From assembly GCF_900142895.1 (NCBI RefSeq), contig NZ_LT670847.1, positions 2,108,001 to 2,172,000 on the forward strand: a stretch of 64,000 bases of DNA, in the 5' to 3' direction. Below are positions 34,038 through 44,786 of this stretch, piece after piece. A model generated the notes under the pieces. The model did no database searches and was not told the origin of the DNA. It worked only from the letters and a program-made list of their open reading frames with translations. The stretch's first letter is position 1; the number at the start of each line of letters is the position of its first letter. Origin of the DNA: Vreelandella subglaciescola (GTDB lineage Bacteria; Pseudomonadota; Gammaproteobacteria; Pseudomonadales; Halomonadaceae). Position numbers and translations under genes: made by a program.

Positions 34038-34616
34038 ATGTCCTTGATTGATGAACGCCAGGATTTCTCCGACATTGCCGATGTGTTTTTGCTGCACGGC
34101 AGCATGCAGTCGCCGACCTTTCTCGATGGCAGGCTGTGCGCGCTTTTGGCGCTTAAGGATGTCAGCGCGGACACCTGGCTTGAGGAAGTGTGTCTAAGCC
34201 TGGGCGTTGAGCAGCCGCGGAACCCGGAGAGCGCCGAGCGGCTGTTAGGCTGGCGCCGGCAAACCGTGGCGGCACTTAGCGCCAGTGAGCTGAACTACGA
34301 GCCGCTGTTGCCCGACGAGCTGTTCTCTTTGGCCGAACAGGCGCAGGGCCTCAGAGAATGGGCGCTGGGCTTTTTGGAAGTGCTTGAAGAGGTGGTGGAT
34401 GACGACCAGCGCGCGCAGTGGTCAAAAACGCTTTGCGAGGCCATGGATGACCTGCCGGCGCTGGCCCGTATTGACGCCGACATCGACAACAGCACAGAGA
34501 ACGAAAACGACCTCTCTGCGTTGACCGAGCACGCGCGGATGACCGCCATGATGCTCTACACCGAGCAGCACCCCGGCCAGCCCCAAGTCGAGCAAAGTGA
34601 CGCGCCGGTGCACTGA
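34038..34616 (+). CDS. ygfB: UPF0149 family protein YgfB
   Basis: The 192-residue protein belongs to the YgfB/YecA (UPF0149) group: FLLHGSMQSPTFLDGRLCALLAL at the N terminus and the EWALGFLEVLEEV-type helix typical of the family. The C terminus is acidic. ATG 34038 is preferred because the family's conserved N terminus begins there; an upstream start at 33981 has no support. In Pseudomonas, YgfB is linked to beta-lactam resistance control; here the role is unknown. It leads the conserved ygfB-pepP-ubiH-ubiI cluster, divergent from zapA. Confidence 0.9.
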   Translation: MSLIDERQDFSDIADVFLLHGSMQSPTFLDGRLCALLALKDVSADTWLEEVCLSLGVEQPRNPESAERLLGWRRQTVAALSASELNYEPLLPDELFSLAEQAQGLREWALGFLEVLEEVVDDDQRAQWSKTLCEAMDDLPALARIDADIDNSTENENDLSALTEHARMTAMMLYTEQHPGQPQVEQSDAPVH

Positions 34617-34663
34617 CTTTTGCGCCACCGTGTCACACAATTTTTCTGCACTCAGGAGCCACA

Positions 34664-36004
34664 ATGCTACCCGACCTGATGCCGCGCCCGGCGGCGATCA
34701 CCCCCGATGCCTACGCCAAGCGCCGCGCTGCTCTGATGGCAACATTGCCTGCCAGTGCCGCGGTGTTGATTCCCGGCGCCTCGCTTGCGACCCGCTCGCG
34801 GGATAGCGAATACCCGTTTCGCCAGAACAGCGATTTTTACTACCTGACCGGCATCGTTGAGCCCGACGCGCTGCTGGTGCTGCTGCCCGGCCGCGAGGCT
34901 GGCGCGGCGGTGGTGTTTTGCCAGGACCGCAATCCACTGTGGGAGGCATGGACCGGCCGGCGCCTGGGTGCGGCGGGCGTGGTCGCCGAACACGGCGTAG
35001 ACGAGGCCTTTGAAAACGCCGAGCGTGACGTTCAGCTGAGCGCGCTGCTGGAAGGCCGCGAGCAGCTTTTTGTGCCGTTTGACGACGGTGAAGCGTTGGC
35101 GCTGGCCGAGCAGGTTTACGCCGAGTCTCAGGCCGGCCGCCGCCGGGGCATTGCGCCCGTTAGCGGCTTTCACGACGTCAGCCCGCTGATTCACGCCATG
35201 CGTCTGGTCAAGGCGGACGATGAAATTGCTCTGATGCGCCACGCCGCCGAGATTTCCGCCCGTGCTCACTGCCGCGCGATGCGTGCCAGTGCGGCGGGGC
35301 TTAGCGAATACCACCTGCAGGCCGAGCTGGAGCACGAATTTGTCTGGCAAGGCGGCAGCGGGCCGGCGTACAGCACGATTGTGGGCGGCGGGGACAACGC
35401 CTGCGTACTGCACTATGTGGAAAATAGCGCGCCGCTTAATGATGGCGACCTGGTGTTGATCGATGCCGGCGCCGAGTTTGATCTTTACGCCGGTGACATT
35501 ACCCGCACCTTCCCCGTATCCGGCACTTTCAGCGAAGCCCAGCGCGAGGTGTACGAAACGGTGCTCGCCGCGCAGGAAAGCGCCGTGGCGGTCATCAAGC
35601 CCGGTGCTACGCTAAACGAGATTCACCAGGGCGTGGTGCGTGACCTGACGGCGGGGCTGATTGAGCTGGGGCTGCTCTCGGGCGAGGTGGATGAGCGCAT
35701 TGCCGACGACAGCTACCGGCGCTTTTATCTGCATTCCACGTCGCACTGGCTGGGGCTGGACGTGCACGACGTGGGTGACTACCGCCTTGACGCCGACACG
35801 CCGCGCCCGCTGGAAGCCGGCATGGTGCTCACCGTGGAGCCGGGGCTGTACATTCCCGACGCCGAGGATATTCCCGCCGCTTATCGTGGCATGGGCATCC
35901 GCATTGAAGACGACGTGGTGGTCACCGCCACCGGTCACGAGGTGTTGACCGCGTATGTGCCCAAGCGGGTGGCTGATATTGAGGCACTGATGGCCAGCAA
36001 GTGA
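34664..36004 (+). CDS. pepP: Xaa-Pro aminopeptidase PepP
   Basis: The 446-residue M24B metallopeptidase removes N-terminal residues preceding proline. The N-terminal creatinase-like domain includes FRQNSDFYYLTGIVEPDALL. The C-terminal pita-bread domain shows the dinuclear-metal ligands in IDAGAEFDLYAGDITRTFP, HSTSHWLGLDVHD, LTVEPGLYIP and GIRIEDDVVV. It follows ygfB by 47 bases. A 105-base AT-rich gap separates it from ubiH, so ubiH may have its own promoter. Confidence 0.96.
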   Translation: MLPDLMPRPAAITPDAYAKRRAALMATLPASAAVLIPGASLATRSRDSEYPFRQNSDFYYLTGIVEPDALLVLLPGREAGAAVVFCQDRNPLWEAWTGRRLGAAGVVAEHGVDEAFENAERDVQLSALLEGREQLFVPFDDGEALALAEQVYAESQAGRRRGIAPVSGFHDVSPLIHAMRLVKADDEIALMRHAAEISARAHCRAMRASAAGLSEYHLQAELEHEFVWQGGSGPAYSTIVGGGDNACVLHYVENSAPLNDGDLVLIDAGAEFDLYAGDITRTFPVSGTFSEAQREVYETVLAAQESAVAVIKPGATLNEIHQGVVRDLTAGLIELGLLSGEVDERIADDSYRRFYLHSTSHWLGLDVHDVGDYRLDADTPRPLEAGMVLTVEPGLYIPDAEDIPAAYRGMGIRIEDDVVVTATGHEVLTAYVPKRVADIEALMASK

Positions 36005-36029
36005 TCGGTTTTTTTCAGCGTTTGATATT

Positions 36030-36041
36030 TATTACGTAATA
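36030..36041. promoter_or_regulatory. AT-rich palindrome in the ubiH promoter region
   Basis: TATTACGTAATA is a perfect 12-base palindrome within the AT-rich spacer 36005-36109. It is followed by overlapping near-palindromic TACGTAATATACGT. It may be an operator; no regulator can be named. Confidence 0.3.
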
Positions 36042-36109
36042 TACGTTACGATTGTATTTTGCGTATTTTTATTAAAGATACATAAAAACAGTCGGTTAGG
36101 GAGTCAACC

Positions 36110-37327
36110 ATGGATACACCCGCGCATACGGCGACCCACGACATTGTGATTGTGGGCGGTGGTCTGGTCGGTGCCAGCCTTGGCTGCGCGCTCGCCCCGC
36201 TGATTGAACGCTACGCGCTGAAGGTGGCCATTATCGAAGCCGCGCCGCTGCCGGCGCCCTCGCCGCAGGCCGAATGGCAACCCAGCTTTGATGCCCGCGC
36301 CAGCGCCATTGCTGCAGGCTCGGCGGAGCGCTTCCGCCGGCTGGGGGTATGGCAGGCCATGCGCCGCGAAGCATCGCCGATCAAACGTATCCACATCAGC
36401 GAGCGGGGGCGCTTTGGCGCCACGCGGCTGAGTGCGGATGAAGTCAACGTCGAGGCGCTGGGCCATGTGATTCCCAATGCCTGGATGGGACAAGTGCTGC
36501 ACCAGCGCCTGGCGGCGCTTGACCTTGAGTGGCACTGCCCGGCCAAGGTCGAGCGCATTGCGCCGCAGCCCGGCGGGCACCGGCTTGAGCTGTCGGACGG
36601 CAGCACGCTGAGCGCGGCGCTTACGGTGCTGGCAGACGGCGGACGCTCGGGCTTGAAAGAGCAGCTGGGCATCGACAGCCACCAAGCGGCCTACGCGCAA
36701 ACCGCGCTGATCGCTAACGTAGGCGTCAGCGAGCCGCATCGCGGCGTGGCCTACGAGCGCTTTACCGCTGAAGGCCCGATGGCGCTGCTGCCGCTCCCGG
36801 GCAACGCCATGGAGCTGGTGTGGACGCACCCGGCCGGTGAGGAAAAAGCGCGTATGGCGATGGGCGACGGCGATTTTTTGACCGCGCTGCAGCAAGCCTT
36901 CGGCGACCGCGCGGGGCGTTTTACCCGGGTGGGCAAACGCTATGCGTACCCGCTGTCGCTGGTGACCGCGCAAGAGGCGGTGCGCCCGGGGCTTGCGGTG
37001 CTGGGCAATGCCGCCCACGCGCTGCATCCGGTGGCTGGGCAGGGGTTTAACCTTGCGCTGCGCGGAGTGACGGATCTGGTCGAAACGCTGGAAGACAGCC
37101 TGGCCGCGGGGGGCGCGATGGGCGACATGGCAACGCTGGGCGCGTTTGACCAGCGCCGCGCTCGTGACCGGCGCGGGGTGGTGCGTTTCAGCGATGGGCT
37201 GATCCGTCTGTTTGGCACCACGCTGCCGCTGCTGCCCCAGGCCCGCGCGGCGGGGTTGGTCGGGCTGAATCTGGCCGGCCCGCTGCGCCGGGATGTTATC
37301 CGCCGGGCGATGGGGCTCGAGCGTTAA
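36110..37327 (+). CDS. ubiH: 2-octaprenyl-6-methoxyphenol hydroxylase UbiH
   Basis: The 405-residue FAD monooxygenase acts in ubiquinone biosynthesis. It has the ADP-binding motif VGGGLVGASLG near residue 12, the mid-chain VLADGGRSGLKEQLG (DG motif) and the second FAD site GNAAHALHPVAGQGFNLALRG. UbiH and UbiI are paralogues; the order after pepP and the match to UbiH-type N-terminal ASLGCAL favour UbiH. A small GC hairpin at 37337-37354 separates it from ubiI, 48 bases apart. Confidence 0.93.
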   Translation: MDTPAHTATHDIVIVGGGLVGASLGCALAPLIERYALKVAIIEAAPLPAPSPQAEWQPSFDARASAIAAGSAERFRRLGVWQAMRREASPIKRIHISERGRFGATRLSADEVNVEALGHVIPNAWMGQVLHQRLAALDLEWHCPAKVERIAPQPGGHRLELSDGSTLSAALTVLADGGRSGLKEQLGIDSHQAAYAQTALIANVGVSEPHRGVAYERFTAEGPMALLPLPGNAMELVWTHPAGEEKARMAMGDGDFLTALQQAFGDRAGRFTRVGKRYAYPLSLVTAQEAVRPGLAVLGNAAHALHPVAGQGFNLALRGVTDLVETLEDSLAAGGAMGDMATLGAFDQRRARDRRGVVRFSDGLIRLFGTTLPLLPQARAAGLVGLNLAGPLRRDVIRRAMGLER

Positions 37328-37375
37328 TTTCCACCCGCGCCCGCAGGCGGGCGCTTTGATGACGAGGCAACGCTA

Positions 37376-38638
37376 GTGACGACGACGAAAACCACCACCG
37401 CGAGCGGACAGCCGCCGGCTGACTTTGATGCGCTGATTGTGGGCGGCGGCATGGTCGGTGCGGCGCTTTGTGCGCTGCTGGCCGACGCCGGCATGCGCGT
37501 GGCGCTGATTGAAGCGCAGGCTCGACCGCTCAGCCTTGAAGCATGGGATGGTACGCGGGTCGCCCCGCGGGTCAGCGCGCTGTCGCCGGTCTCCACCCGG
37601 TTGCTCACCCGGCTGCACGCCTGGCCGGCCATGGAAAAAAGGCGCGTGACGCCGTACCGCTTTATGCGCGTGTGGGACGCCGAAGGCAGCGGCGATATCG
37701 CCTTCAGCGCCGACGAAGCCGGCGTGGCTAATCTGGGGCATATTGTTGAGAACAACGTGACGCTGGCCGCCTTGAATGCCCGGATTCTGGAGCATCCGAA
37801 CGTGACGCCGCTGTACGGCGCGCGCGTTGAAGCGCTGCAAACGTCGCCTACCGGCCGCTGGCTGACGCTCGACGATGGGCGCCAGCTCGGTGCGCCGCTG
37901 GTGGTGGCCGCCGACGGTGCGCGCTCGGCGCTGCGCGAGATGGCGGAAATTGACGTGGTGGAAGACGATATGCACCAGCACGCGGTGGTCACCACGGTAC
38001 GCTGCGAACGCCCCCACGGCGCGACCGCGCGTCAGGCGTTTGTTGACGGCCAACCGCTGGCGTTCTTGCCGCTGACGGTTAACGGCGACGAGCGCTACTG
38101 CTCGATTGTCTGGTCAGTGACGCCGGCGCGAGCGAAAACCCTTGAAGCAATGTCTGCCGAGGCGCTGGGTGAAGCGTTGGGCGAGGCGCTGGACTACCGC
38201 CTGGGCGCGGTGGAAGTGCGCGACAAAGCGTATGCGTTTCCGCTGGTGCAGCGCCACGCGCAGCGCTATGTGGCGCCGCACTTTGCGTTGATAGGCGACG
38301 CCGCGCACAGCGTTCATCCGTTGGCCGGGCAGGGCGTCAATCTGGGGCTGATGGACGCCGCGGTACTGGCCGAAGAGGTGGTGACGGCCTTTAAGCGCGG
38401 CGCCGGCTGGGGCGATGTGCGGCTGCTGCGCCGCTATGAGCGCCGCCGCCGTGCGGATAACGCCACGATGCTGGCGCTGATGAAGGGCTTCAAGACGCTG
38501 TTTGGCAGCGCTCATCCGGGCGTGTTGCTGGCGCGTAACGTCGGCATGAGCGGCCTGCACCGGCTGGTGCCGATCAAGCGCGTGATCATGCGGCAGGCGA
38601 CCGGAGAACGCGGCCGCCTGCCGCAAAGCTGCCGTTAG
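37376..38638 (+). CDS. ubiI: 2-octaprenylphenol hydroxylase UbiI (VisC-like)
   Basis: The 420-residue FAD monooxygenase catalyses C5-type hydroxylation in ubiquinone synthesis. Motifs are VGGGMVGAALCALLADAG, VVAADGARSALRE and LIGDAAHSVHPLAGQGVNLGLMD. The GTG start at 37376 places the first motif near residue 22; a Thr/Ser-rich leader of about 20 residues is unusual but common in annotated homologues. It is the distal gene of the ygfB-pepP-ubiH-ubiI cluster and ends tail-to-tail with ctpA, overlapping by four bases. Confidence 0.93.
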   Translation: MTTTKTTTASGQPPADFDALIVGGGMVGAALCALLADAGMRVALIEAQARPLSLEAWDGTRVAPRVSALSPVSTRLLTRLHAWPAMEKRRVTPYRFMRVWDAEGSGDIAFSADEAGVANLGHIVENNVTLAALNARILEHPNVTPLYGARVEALQTSPTGRWLTLDDGRQLGAPLVVAADGARSALREMAEIDVVEDDMHQHAVVTTVRCERPHGATARQAFVDGQPLAFLPLTVNGDERYCSIVWSVTPARAKTLEAMSAEALGEALGEALDYRLGAVEVRDKAYAFPLVQRHAQRYVAPHFALIGDAAHSVHPLAGQGVNLGLMDAAVLAEEVVTAFKRGAGWGDVRLLRRYERRRRADNATMLALMKGFKTLFGSAHPGVLLARNVGMSGLHRLVPIKRVIMRQATGERGRLPQSCR

Positions 38639-39951
38639 CGGTTGCGGCGGTCAACCACGTTGAGCGCCTTGAGCAGATTCAGCGCCTCGCCCAGCTGGTA
38701 GTCGTCGCGCAGGCGCCCTGAGGTGGCGGCATCGCTGCCTGCGGCCTGACCCGACGAGCTCAGGTGCCCCTCCAGATCGGCTTCGCGCAGCTCAAAGCGG
38801 CTGTCGGCGATTTCAAGGCGCCCGCGTACGACCGTGACGTCGGGCTTGATGCCCTGCGCCTGAATCGAGCGGCCGTTGGGGGTGTAGTACAGCGCGGTGG
38901 TCAGCTTGAGGCCTTCGTTTTCACCCAGCGGCATCACCTGCTGTACCGAGCCTTTGCCAAAGCTCTCGGTGCCCATGATCACCCCGCGGCGCTGATCCTG
39001 CAGGGCGCCGGCGACAATTTCGGCCGCCGAGGCGCTGCCGCCGTTGACCAGTACGACCAGCGAGACATCGCCGGCGGGCGTTGACGGCGTGGCCGAAAAC
39101 GACATCTGGCTGTCGTTGAGACGGCCTTCGGTATACACCACGCGGCCGTGGTCCAGAAACAGGTCGGCGATATCCACCGCGGACTGCAGGATGCCGCCGG
39201 GATTATTGCGCAGATCCAGCACCAGTCCGTCGAGCATGCCGCCCTCGGCGTTGTCCAGCATCTCTTCGATAGCGCTTTGCGCCTGGTCGGCAGTGCGCGT
39301 TTGAAACTGGCTGATGCGCAGGTAGCCGTAGCCCGGCGCCAGCAGCTCGTGTTTGACGCTTTCGCTGCGGATGATTTCGCGGCTCAGGGTCAGTTCGCGG
39401 GGGCTGTCTTCGCCGGCACGTAGAATCGCTATCTCAATGTCGGAACCGGGTTCGCCGCGCATCAGGTTGACGGCCTCGTGCAGCGAAATGCCCTCGGTTG
39501 AGGTGTCGCCGATGCGGATGATGATGTCGCGCGCCATCAGCCCTGCCCGGGAGGCAGGAGTGTCGTCAATGGGGGTAATCACCGTCAGCTGGTTGTTTTC
39601 CATGCCGACTTCGATGCCGATGCCGCCAAATTCCCCCTCGGTGGACTCGCGCAGGCTCTGATATTGCTCTTCGTCAAGATAGGCCGAGTGCGGGTCGAGT
39701 TCGTTGAGCATCCCGCGCATGGCGTTGCGCAGCAGCGTGCGGTCGTCGACTTCTTCCACATAGGCGCGCTTGATGTGTTCAAACACCTCGGCAAAGGTCT
39801 GGATGTCTTCCAGAGGCAGCTCGTTGGCACCGGGCTCCGTCGTGCTCGGCGCGGCCATGGCCGGCGCCGCCAGCGCGAGCGCGGCAGCCGGGAGCAGGGT
39901 GGCCAGAAAGCGCCGGGTGGTTGGCAATAGCGGGGTAACAGATGGCGTCAT
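38635..39951 (-). CDS. ctpA: S41-family carboxy-terminal processing protease
   Basis: The 438-residue periplasmic protease has a signal peptide (FLATLLPAAALALAAPAMA), a PDZ domain (about residues 95-180, GGIGIEVGMENNQLTVI) and the S41 catalytic domain. The Ser-Lys dyad is in NGGSASAAEIVAGAL (Ser) and ESFGKGSVQQV (Lys). Such CtpA/Prc-type enzymes trim C termini of envelope proteins, often peptidoglycan hydrolases. Its partner gene envC lies directly upstream in the same operon (gpmI-envC-ctpA), the order seen in many proteobacteria. Confidence 0.93.
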   Translation of the reverse strand: MTPSVTPLLPTTRRFLATLLPAAALALAAPAMAAPSTTEPGANELPLEDIQTFAEVFEHIKRAYVEEVDDRTLLRNAMRGMLNELDPHSAYLDEEQYQSLRESTEGEFGGIGIEVGMENNQLTVITPIDDTPASRAGLMARDIIIRIGDTSTEGISLHEAVNLMRGEPGSDIEIAILRAGEDSPRELTLSREIIRSESVKHELLAPGYGYLRISQFQTRTADQAQSAIEEMLDNAEGGMLDGLVLDLRNNPGGILQSAVDIADLFLDHGRVVYTEGRLNDSQMSFSATPSTPAGDVSLVVLVNGGSASAAEIVAGALQDQRRGVIMGTESFGKGSVQQVMPLGENEGLKLTTALYYTPNGRSIQAQGIKPDVTVVRGRLEIADSRFELREADLEGHLSSSGQAAGSDAATSGRLRDDYQLGEALNLLKALNVVDRRNR

Positions 39952-40020
39952 TATGGCTCCGCAGGGCGAGAGGCGACGGGCCCGCCGCCGAAAAAACGTG
40001 AATGGCGCAAGCTTAGCCCG

Positions 40021-41175
40021 TCAGCGGCGCGCAATCCAACGCTTGGGGTTGATCGGCTCGCCGTTACGGCGGACCTCGAAATACAGCGCCGCGCGCGGCT
40101 GGCCGCCGCTGTTGCCCACGTAGCCAATCACGTCACCGCTGGCGACTTTCTCACCGGGGCCGTGGGTAAAGCGTTGTAGGTGAGCATACAGCGTCATGAT
40201 GTGGTCGCCGTGATCGATGATCAACAGATTGCCAAAGCCGCGTATCCAGTCGGCAAATACCACCCGGCCTTCATGCACGGCCTTGACCGGCGTGCCGGCA
40301 TTGGCGCCGATAGTAATGCCGTTTTGGTGCACGCCTTTTTGGCGCTGGAAGCCGGCGCGCAGGGTGCCTTGCACCGGCCAGGGCAGGTCGCCGCGGGTCT
40401 GGGCCATTTGCGTGCTGGGCGTGGGGCTTGCTAGTCGTGCCATCTGTTCACGAATCTGACGCAGCCGTTGCTCGGCCTGTTTGTGGTCTACCTGAAGTTC
40501 GGCCAGATGGTGGCCCTGGCTTTGTTCACGCTGGCCAAGAGTGGCGAGTATGTCACGGCGCTTGGCAGTGCGCTGGGCCAGCGTTGCGCTTTCTTCTTTC
40601 AGCGCCTGGTTGGCGTCGTCAAGGCGCTGGCGGCGGTCGGCCAGCCGGGCGGCGTTTTGCGTCAGCGCGTCGTCCAGCCGGGCGATATCGGCCAGGCGCT
40701 GGTTGCGTGCCCGGCTCAGGCGATTGAGGTACGCCTGCATGCGGTCAAGCTCGGCCGGGTTGCCCTGATTGAGCAACAGCTTGAGCTGGGGCGAGTCGCC
40801 CAGCCGGTAAAGGGCGGCCAGCTGGGTGCCCAGCGCGTCGAGCTGGGCCTGACGCGTTGTTTCAAGGCGTGTCCGGCGCTGTTTCAGCGCTTCACTTTCT
40901 TCCGTTAGCTTGCGCCGCTGGGCTTGAACGTCATCCAGCCGCGCATGCATATCGGCCAGCGCGACTTCGACGTCGCGCAGCTTGCGCTCGGCATCGCTGC
41001 GGGCCTCGGCGGTGGAATCAAGGCGCTCTGATGCCGCCTGTATTTCCTCTCCCAGCGAATCGAGTTGTTGCCGGGCGGACGCCTCGTCGGAGCGTCCTTG
41101 TGCCGGCAGGGCGGTAAGCGCGAGAACCACCAGCGCGCCGGTGGCGTAGCGCCGCACGGTCGGCCGCAGGCTCAA
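40021..41175 (-). CDS. envC: Murein hydrolase activator EnvC
   Basis: The 384-residue periplasmic protein has a signal peptide, a long coiled coil (about residues 30-260, rich in Gln, Arg, Leu and Glu) and a C-terminal LytM-type domain (GVHQNGITIGANAGTPVKAVHEG onward). The zinc ligands of active LytM peptidases are degraded: HxxxD is GVHQNG, and the usual HLHFEIR is ALYFEVR. That is the EnvC pattern, which activates AmiA/AmiB amidases at the septum rather than cutting peptidoglycan itself. It abuts gpmI (stop at 41177) and precedes ctpA. Confidence 0.92.
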   Translation of the reverse strand: MSLRPTVRRYATGALVVLALTALPAQGRSDEASARQQLDSLGEEIQAASERLDSTAEARSDAERKLRDVEVALADMHARLDDVQAQRRKLTEESEALKQRRTRLETTRQAQLDALGTQLAALYRLGDSPQLKLLLNQGNPAELDRMQAYLNRLSRARNQRLADIARLDDALTQNAARLADRRQRLDDANQALKEESATLAQRTAKRRDILATLGQREQSQGHHLAELQVDHKQAEQRLRQIREQMARLASPTPSTQMAQTRGDLPWPVQGTLRAGFQRQKGVHQNGITIGANAGTPVKAVHEGRVVFADWIRGFGNLLIIDHGDHIMTLYAHLQRFTHGPGEKVASGDVIGYVGNSGGQPRAALYFEVRRNGEPINPKRWIARR

Positions 41176-41176
41176 A

Positions 41177-42742
<1,566 letters not shown>

Positions 42743-42964
42743 GAAAACCTCTCGTCATTAGGCCGAGCGCAGGCGTGGCGCAACGTCGCGGCGCATGCAA
42801 GTTGTTCGCATCATAACGCAGGCGGCCCCTTGTCGTCATGGCGGGGTATGCTCGCAGCGGGTTGCGGTGTGTATACTGGTGCGCTTAACGGCGGTACGGC
42901 CGCCGCGGGTAGTGGCTTACTTGGTATATCTTATTAGTATATTGACAAAGAGATTGAGCGCGCG

Positions 42965-43387
42965 ATGATCGATCAGTTATTGGAATTTGCACAGAACCAC
43001 ATGTTGCTGGTGGGGGCTTTTGCAGTGGCGCTGCTGGCCTGGCTTTTCTACGAAACGCGCAGTGCGGAAAAACACAGCGTTAGCTCCGGCGAGGCCACGC
43101 ACCTGATTAACCGTGAAGATGCGGTGGTGCTGGATATTCGTGAAGACAAGGAGTTCAAGACCGGGCATATTGCCGGTGCTCGTCACATTCCCCAGAGCAA
43201 GCTTGATGACCGGATGAACGAGCTGGACAAGGTCAAAGACAAGCCGGTTATTATCGTCTGCAAACACGGCCAGAGCTCGGGCGTGGCCCAGGCGAAGCTG
43301 GACAAGGCCGGCTTTGAGCGTGCGCTGAAGCTCAAGGGCGGCATGGGGCAGTGGCAGGCCGACAGCCTTCCGGTGGTGAAAAAATAA
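42965..43387 (+). CDS. yibN: Membrane-anchored rhodanese-like protein (YibN-type)
   Basis: The 140-residue protein has an N-terminal membrane helix (HMLLVGAFAVALLAWLFY, residues 12-29) and one rhodanese domain ending with the active loop CKHGQSSG (Cys about 98). Single rhodanese domains transfer sulfane sulfur or act as redox sensors; YibN's physiological role is unsettled. It sits next to gpmI and upstream of secB as in E. coli, but the glutaredoxin gene grxC usually found between is absent here. Confidence 0.9.
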   Translation: MIDQLLEFAQNHMLLVGAFAVALLAWLFYETRSAEKHSVSSGEATHLINREDAVVLDIREDKEFKTGHIAGARHIPQSKLDDRMNELDKVKDKPVIIVCKHGQSSGVAQAKLDKAGFERALKLKGGMGQWQADSLPVVKK

Positions 43388-43400
43388 GCGCTCCGGCGCT

Positions 43401-43428
43401 GGCCGGTGCGGGCATTCCCGCGCCGGCC
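43401..43428. terminator. Strong GC hairpin between the yibN-like gene and secB
   Basis: GGCCGGTGCGGG and CCCGCGCCGGCC pair over 12 positions (one G-T) around loop CATT. No T-run follows, so it may be a Rho-assisted terminator, an RNA-stability element or a remnant. Confidence 0.5.
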
Positions 43429-43498
43429 GTGATTATGACCGCGGTGCTGTATGACGCGGCTTTTTATCCTCGCAGATTGAATTTTTCAGGAGTTCCCC

Positions 43499-43996
43499 AT
43501 GGCGGAAGAAGACAACAACACCCAGCAGGCCGGCGCGGCTGACGAAAAGCCCAAGCTGACGTTCTCGCTACAGCGCATCTATGTCAAAGACATCTCCTTT
43601 GAAGCGCCCAATTCGCCCGGCGTTTTCAAGCAGCCGTTCAAGCCCAAGGTCAATCTGGACCTGAACACCACCAGCACGCAGACCGCCGATGATCAGTACG
43701 AGGTGGTGATCAAGGTGACCGCTCAGGTCAACGATAGCGAAACCGGCACCACGTCGTTTCTGGTGGAGGTTGAGCAGGCCGGGCTGTTCCGCATTGGCGG
43801 CATCGAAGGCGAGCAGCTGGAGCAAACGCTGGGTGCGTTCTGCCCCAACCTGCTGTTTCCCTACGCCCGCGAATGCGTCGACAGCCTCGTCAACCGTGGC
43901 GGTTTTCCGCCGCTGATGCTGGCGCCGGTCAACTTTGATGCCATGTACGCCCAGCGCAAGCAGCGCGAAGCGCAGGCCGCCGAAAGCGCCGAGTAA
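43499..43996 (+). CDS. secB: Protein-export chaperone SecB
   Basis: The 165-residue cytosolic chaperone keeps presecretory proteins unfolded and delivers them to SecA. Characteristic segments are [38 protein letters not shown] and [11 protein letters not shown], followed by [35 protein letters not shown]. The N terminus is acidic and slightly extended. An AGGAG site precedes ATG 43499. It is followed at once by rsmE. Confidence 0.97.
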   Translation: MAEEDNNTQQAGAADEKPKLTFSLQRIYVKDISFEAPNSPGVFKQPFKPKVNLDLNTTSTQTADDQYEVVIKVTAQVNDSETGTTSFLVEVEQAGLFRIGGIEGEQLEQTLGAFCPNLLFPYARECVDSLVNRGGFPPLMLAPVNFDAMYAQRKQREAQAAESAE

Positions 43997-44035
43997 GCCA
44001 TGCAGGCCGTCGATTGGTACGCCGCTAACGGCAAA

Positions 44036-44755
44036 ATGCCGCGTTTTTATGTGCCCACTGCGCTAAACGAGGGGCACAGCGTGACGCTGCCCGAGGGCGT
44101 GGCGCGCCACGTCACCCGGGTGCTGCGCCTTGGCGCTGGCGCGCCGCTGGTGGTGTTTGACGGCCACGGCAGTGAAGCCGGCGTGCGGCTGGCGGAAGTA
44201 TCGCGCAAGCAGGCAACGGTCAGCGTGGAGGCCGTCTGGGCGGGGCGCTTCGAGTCGCCGCTTCAAGTGCATCTTGGCCAGGCAATCTCCAAGGGCGACC
44301 GGATGGACTACGCCATCCAGAAAGCCGTGGAGCTCGGCGTTGCGGCCATCACGCCGCTGTATACCCGCCGCGGCGACGTGCGTCTGAAAGGCGAGCGCGA
44401 GGCCAAAAAGCTGGCGCACTGGCAGGCGGTAGCCGCCAGCGCCTGTGAACAGAGCGGGCGGGCAACGCTGCCGCCCGTGCATCCGCCGCTCAGCCTCGAT
44501 GAGTGGCTTTTACAACGCGACGAGCCGCTGCGGCTGATGCTTCATCCGGCCACGGAGAGCGGGCTTCAGGCGGAGCGCTCGCCGGCAGCGGCAGCGCTGT
44601 TGATTGGCCCCGAGGGCGGCCTCGCGCCGGACGATATTGAAGCGGCCCGTGCGGCGCAGTTCACCCCGCTCACGCTTGGCCCCCGGGTGTTGCGCACCGA
44701 AACGGCGCCGGTGGTGGCGCTGACCCTGCTGCAGCACCTCTGGGGTGATATATAA
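44036..44755 (+). CDS. rsmE: 16S rRNA (uracil1498-N3)-methyltransferase RsmE
   Basis: The 239-residue SPOUT methyltransferase modifies U1498 of 16S rRNA. The N-terminal PUA-like domain (PRFYVPTALNEGH, HVTRVLRLGAGAPL) is followed by the SPOUT knot with LIGPEGGLAPDDIEAA and LGPRVLRTETAPVVAL. I place the start at ATG 44036 because RsmE proteins begin with this (I)PRFY segment; ATG 44000 would add 12 residues and sits three bases after the secB stop. Neither has a strong ribosome-binding site. Confidence 0.93.
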   Translation: MPRFYVPTALNEGHSVTLPEGVARHVTRVLRLGAGAPLVVFDGHGSEAGVRLAEVSRKQATVSVEAVWAGRFESPLQVHLGQAISKGDRMDYAIQKAVELGVAAITPLYTRRGDVRLKGEREAKKLAHWQAVAASACEQSGRATLPPVHPPLSLDEWLLQRDEPLRLMLHPATESGLQAERSPAAAALLIGPEGGLAPDDIEAARAAQFTPLTLGPRVLRTETAPVVALTLLQHLWGDI

Positions 44756-44786
44756 CACCCACACTCTCGTTAAGGACGGCTCTGAC

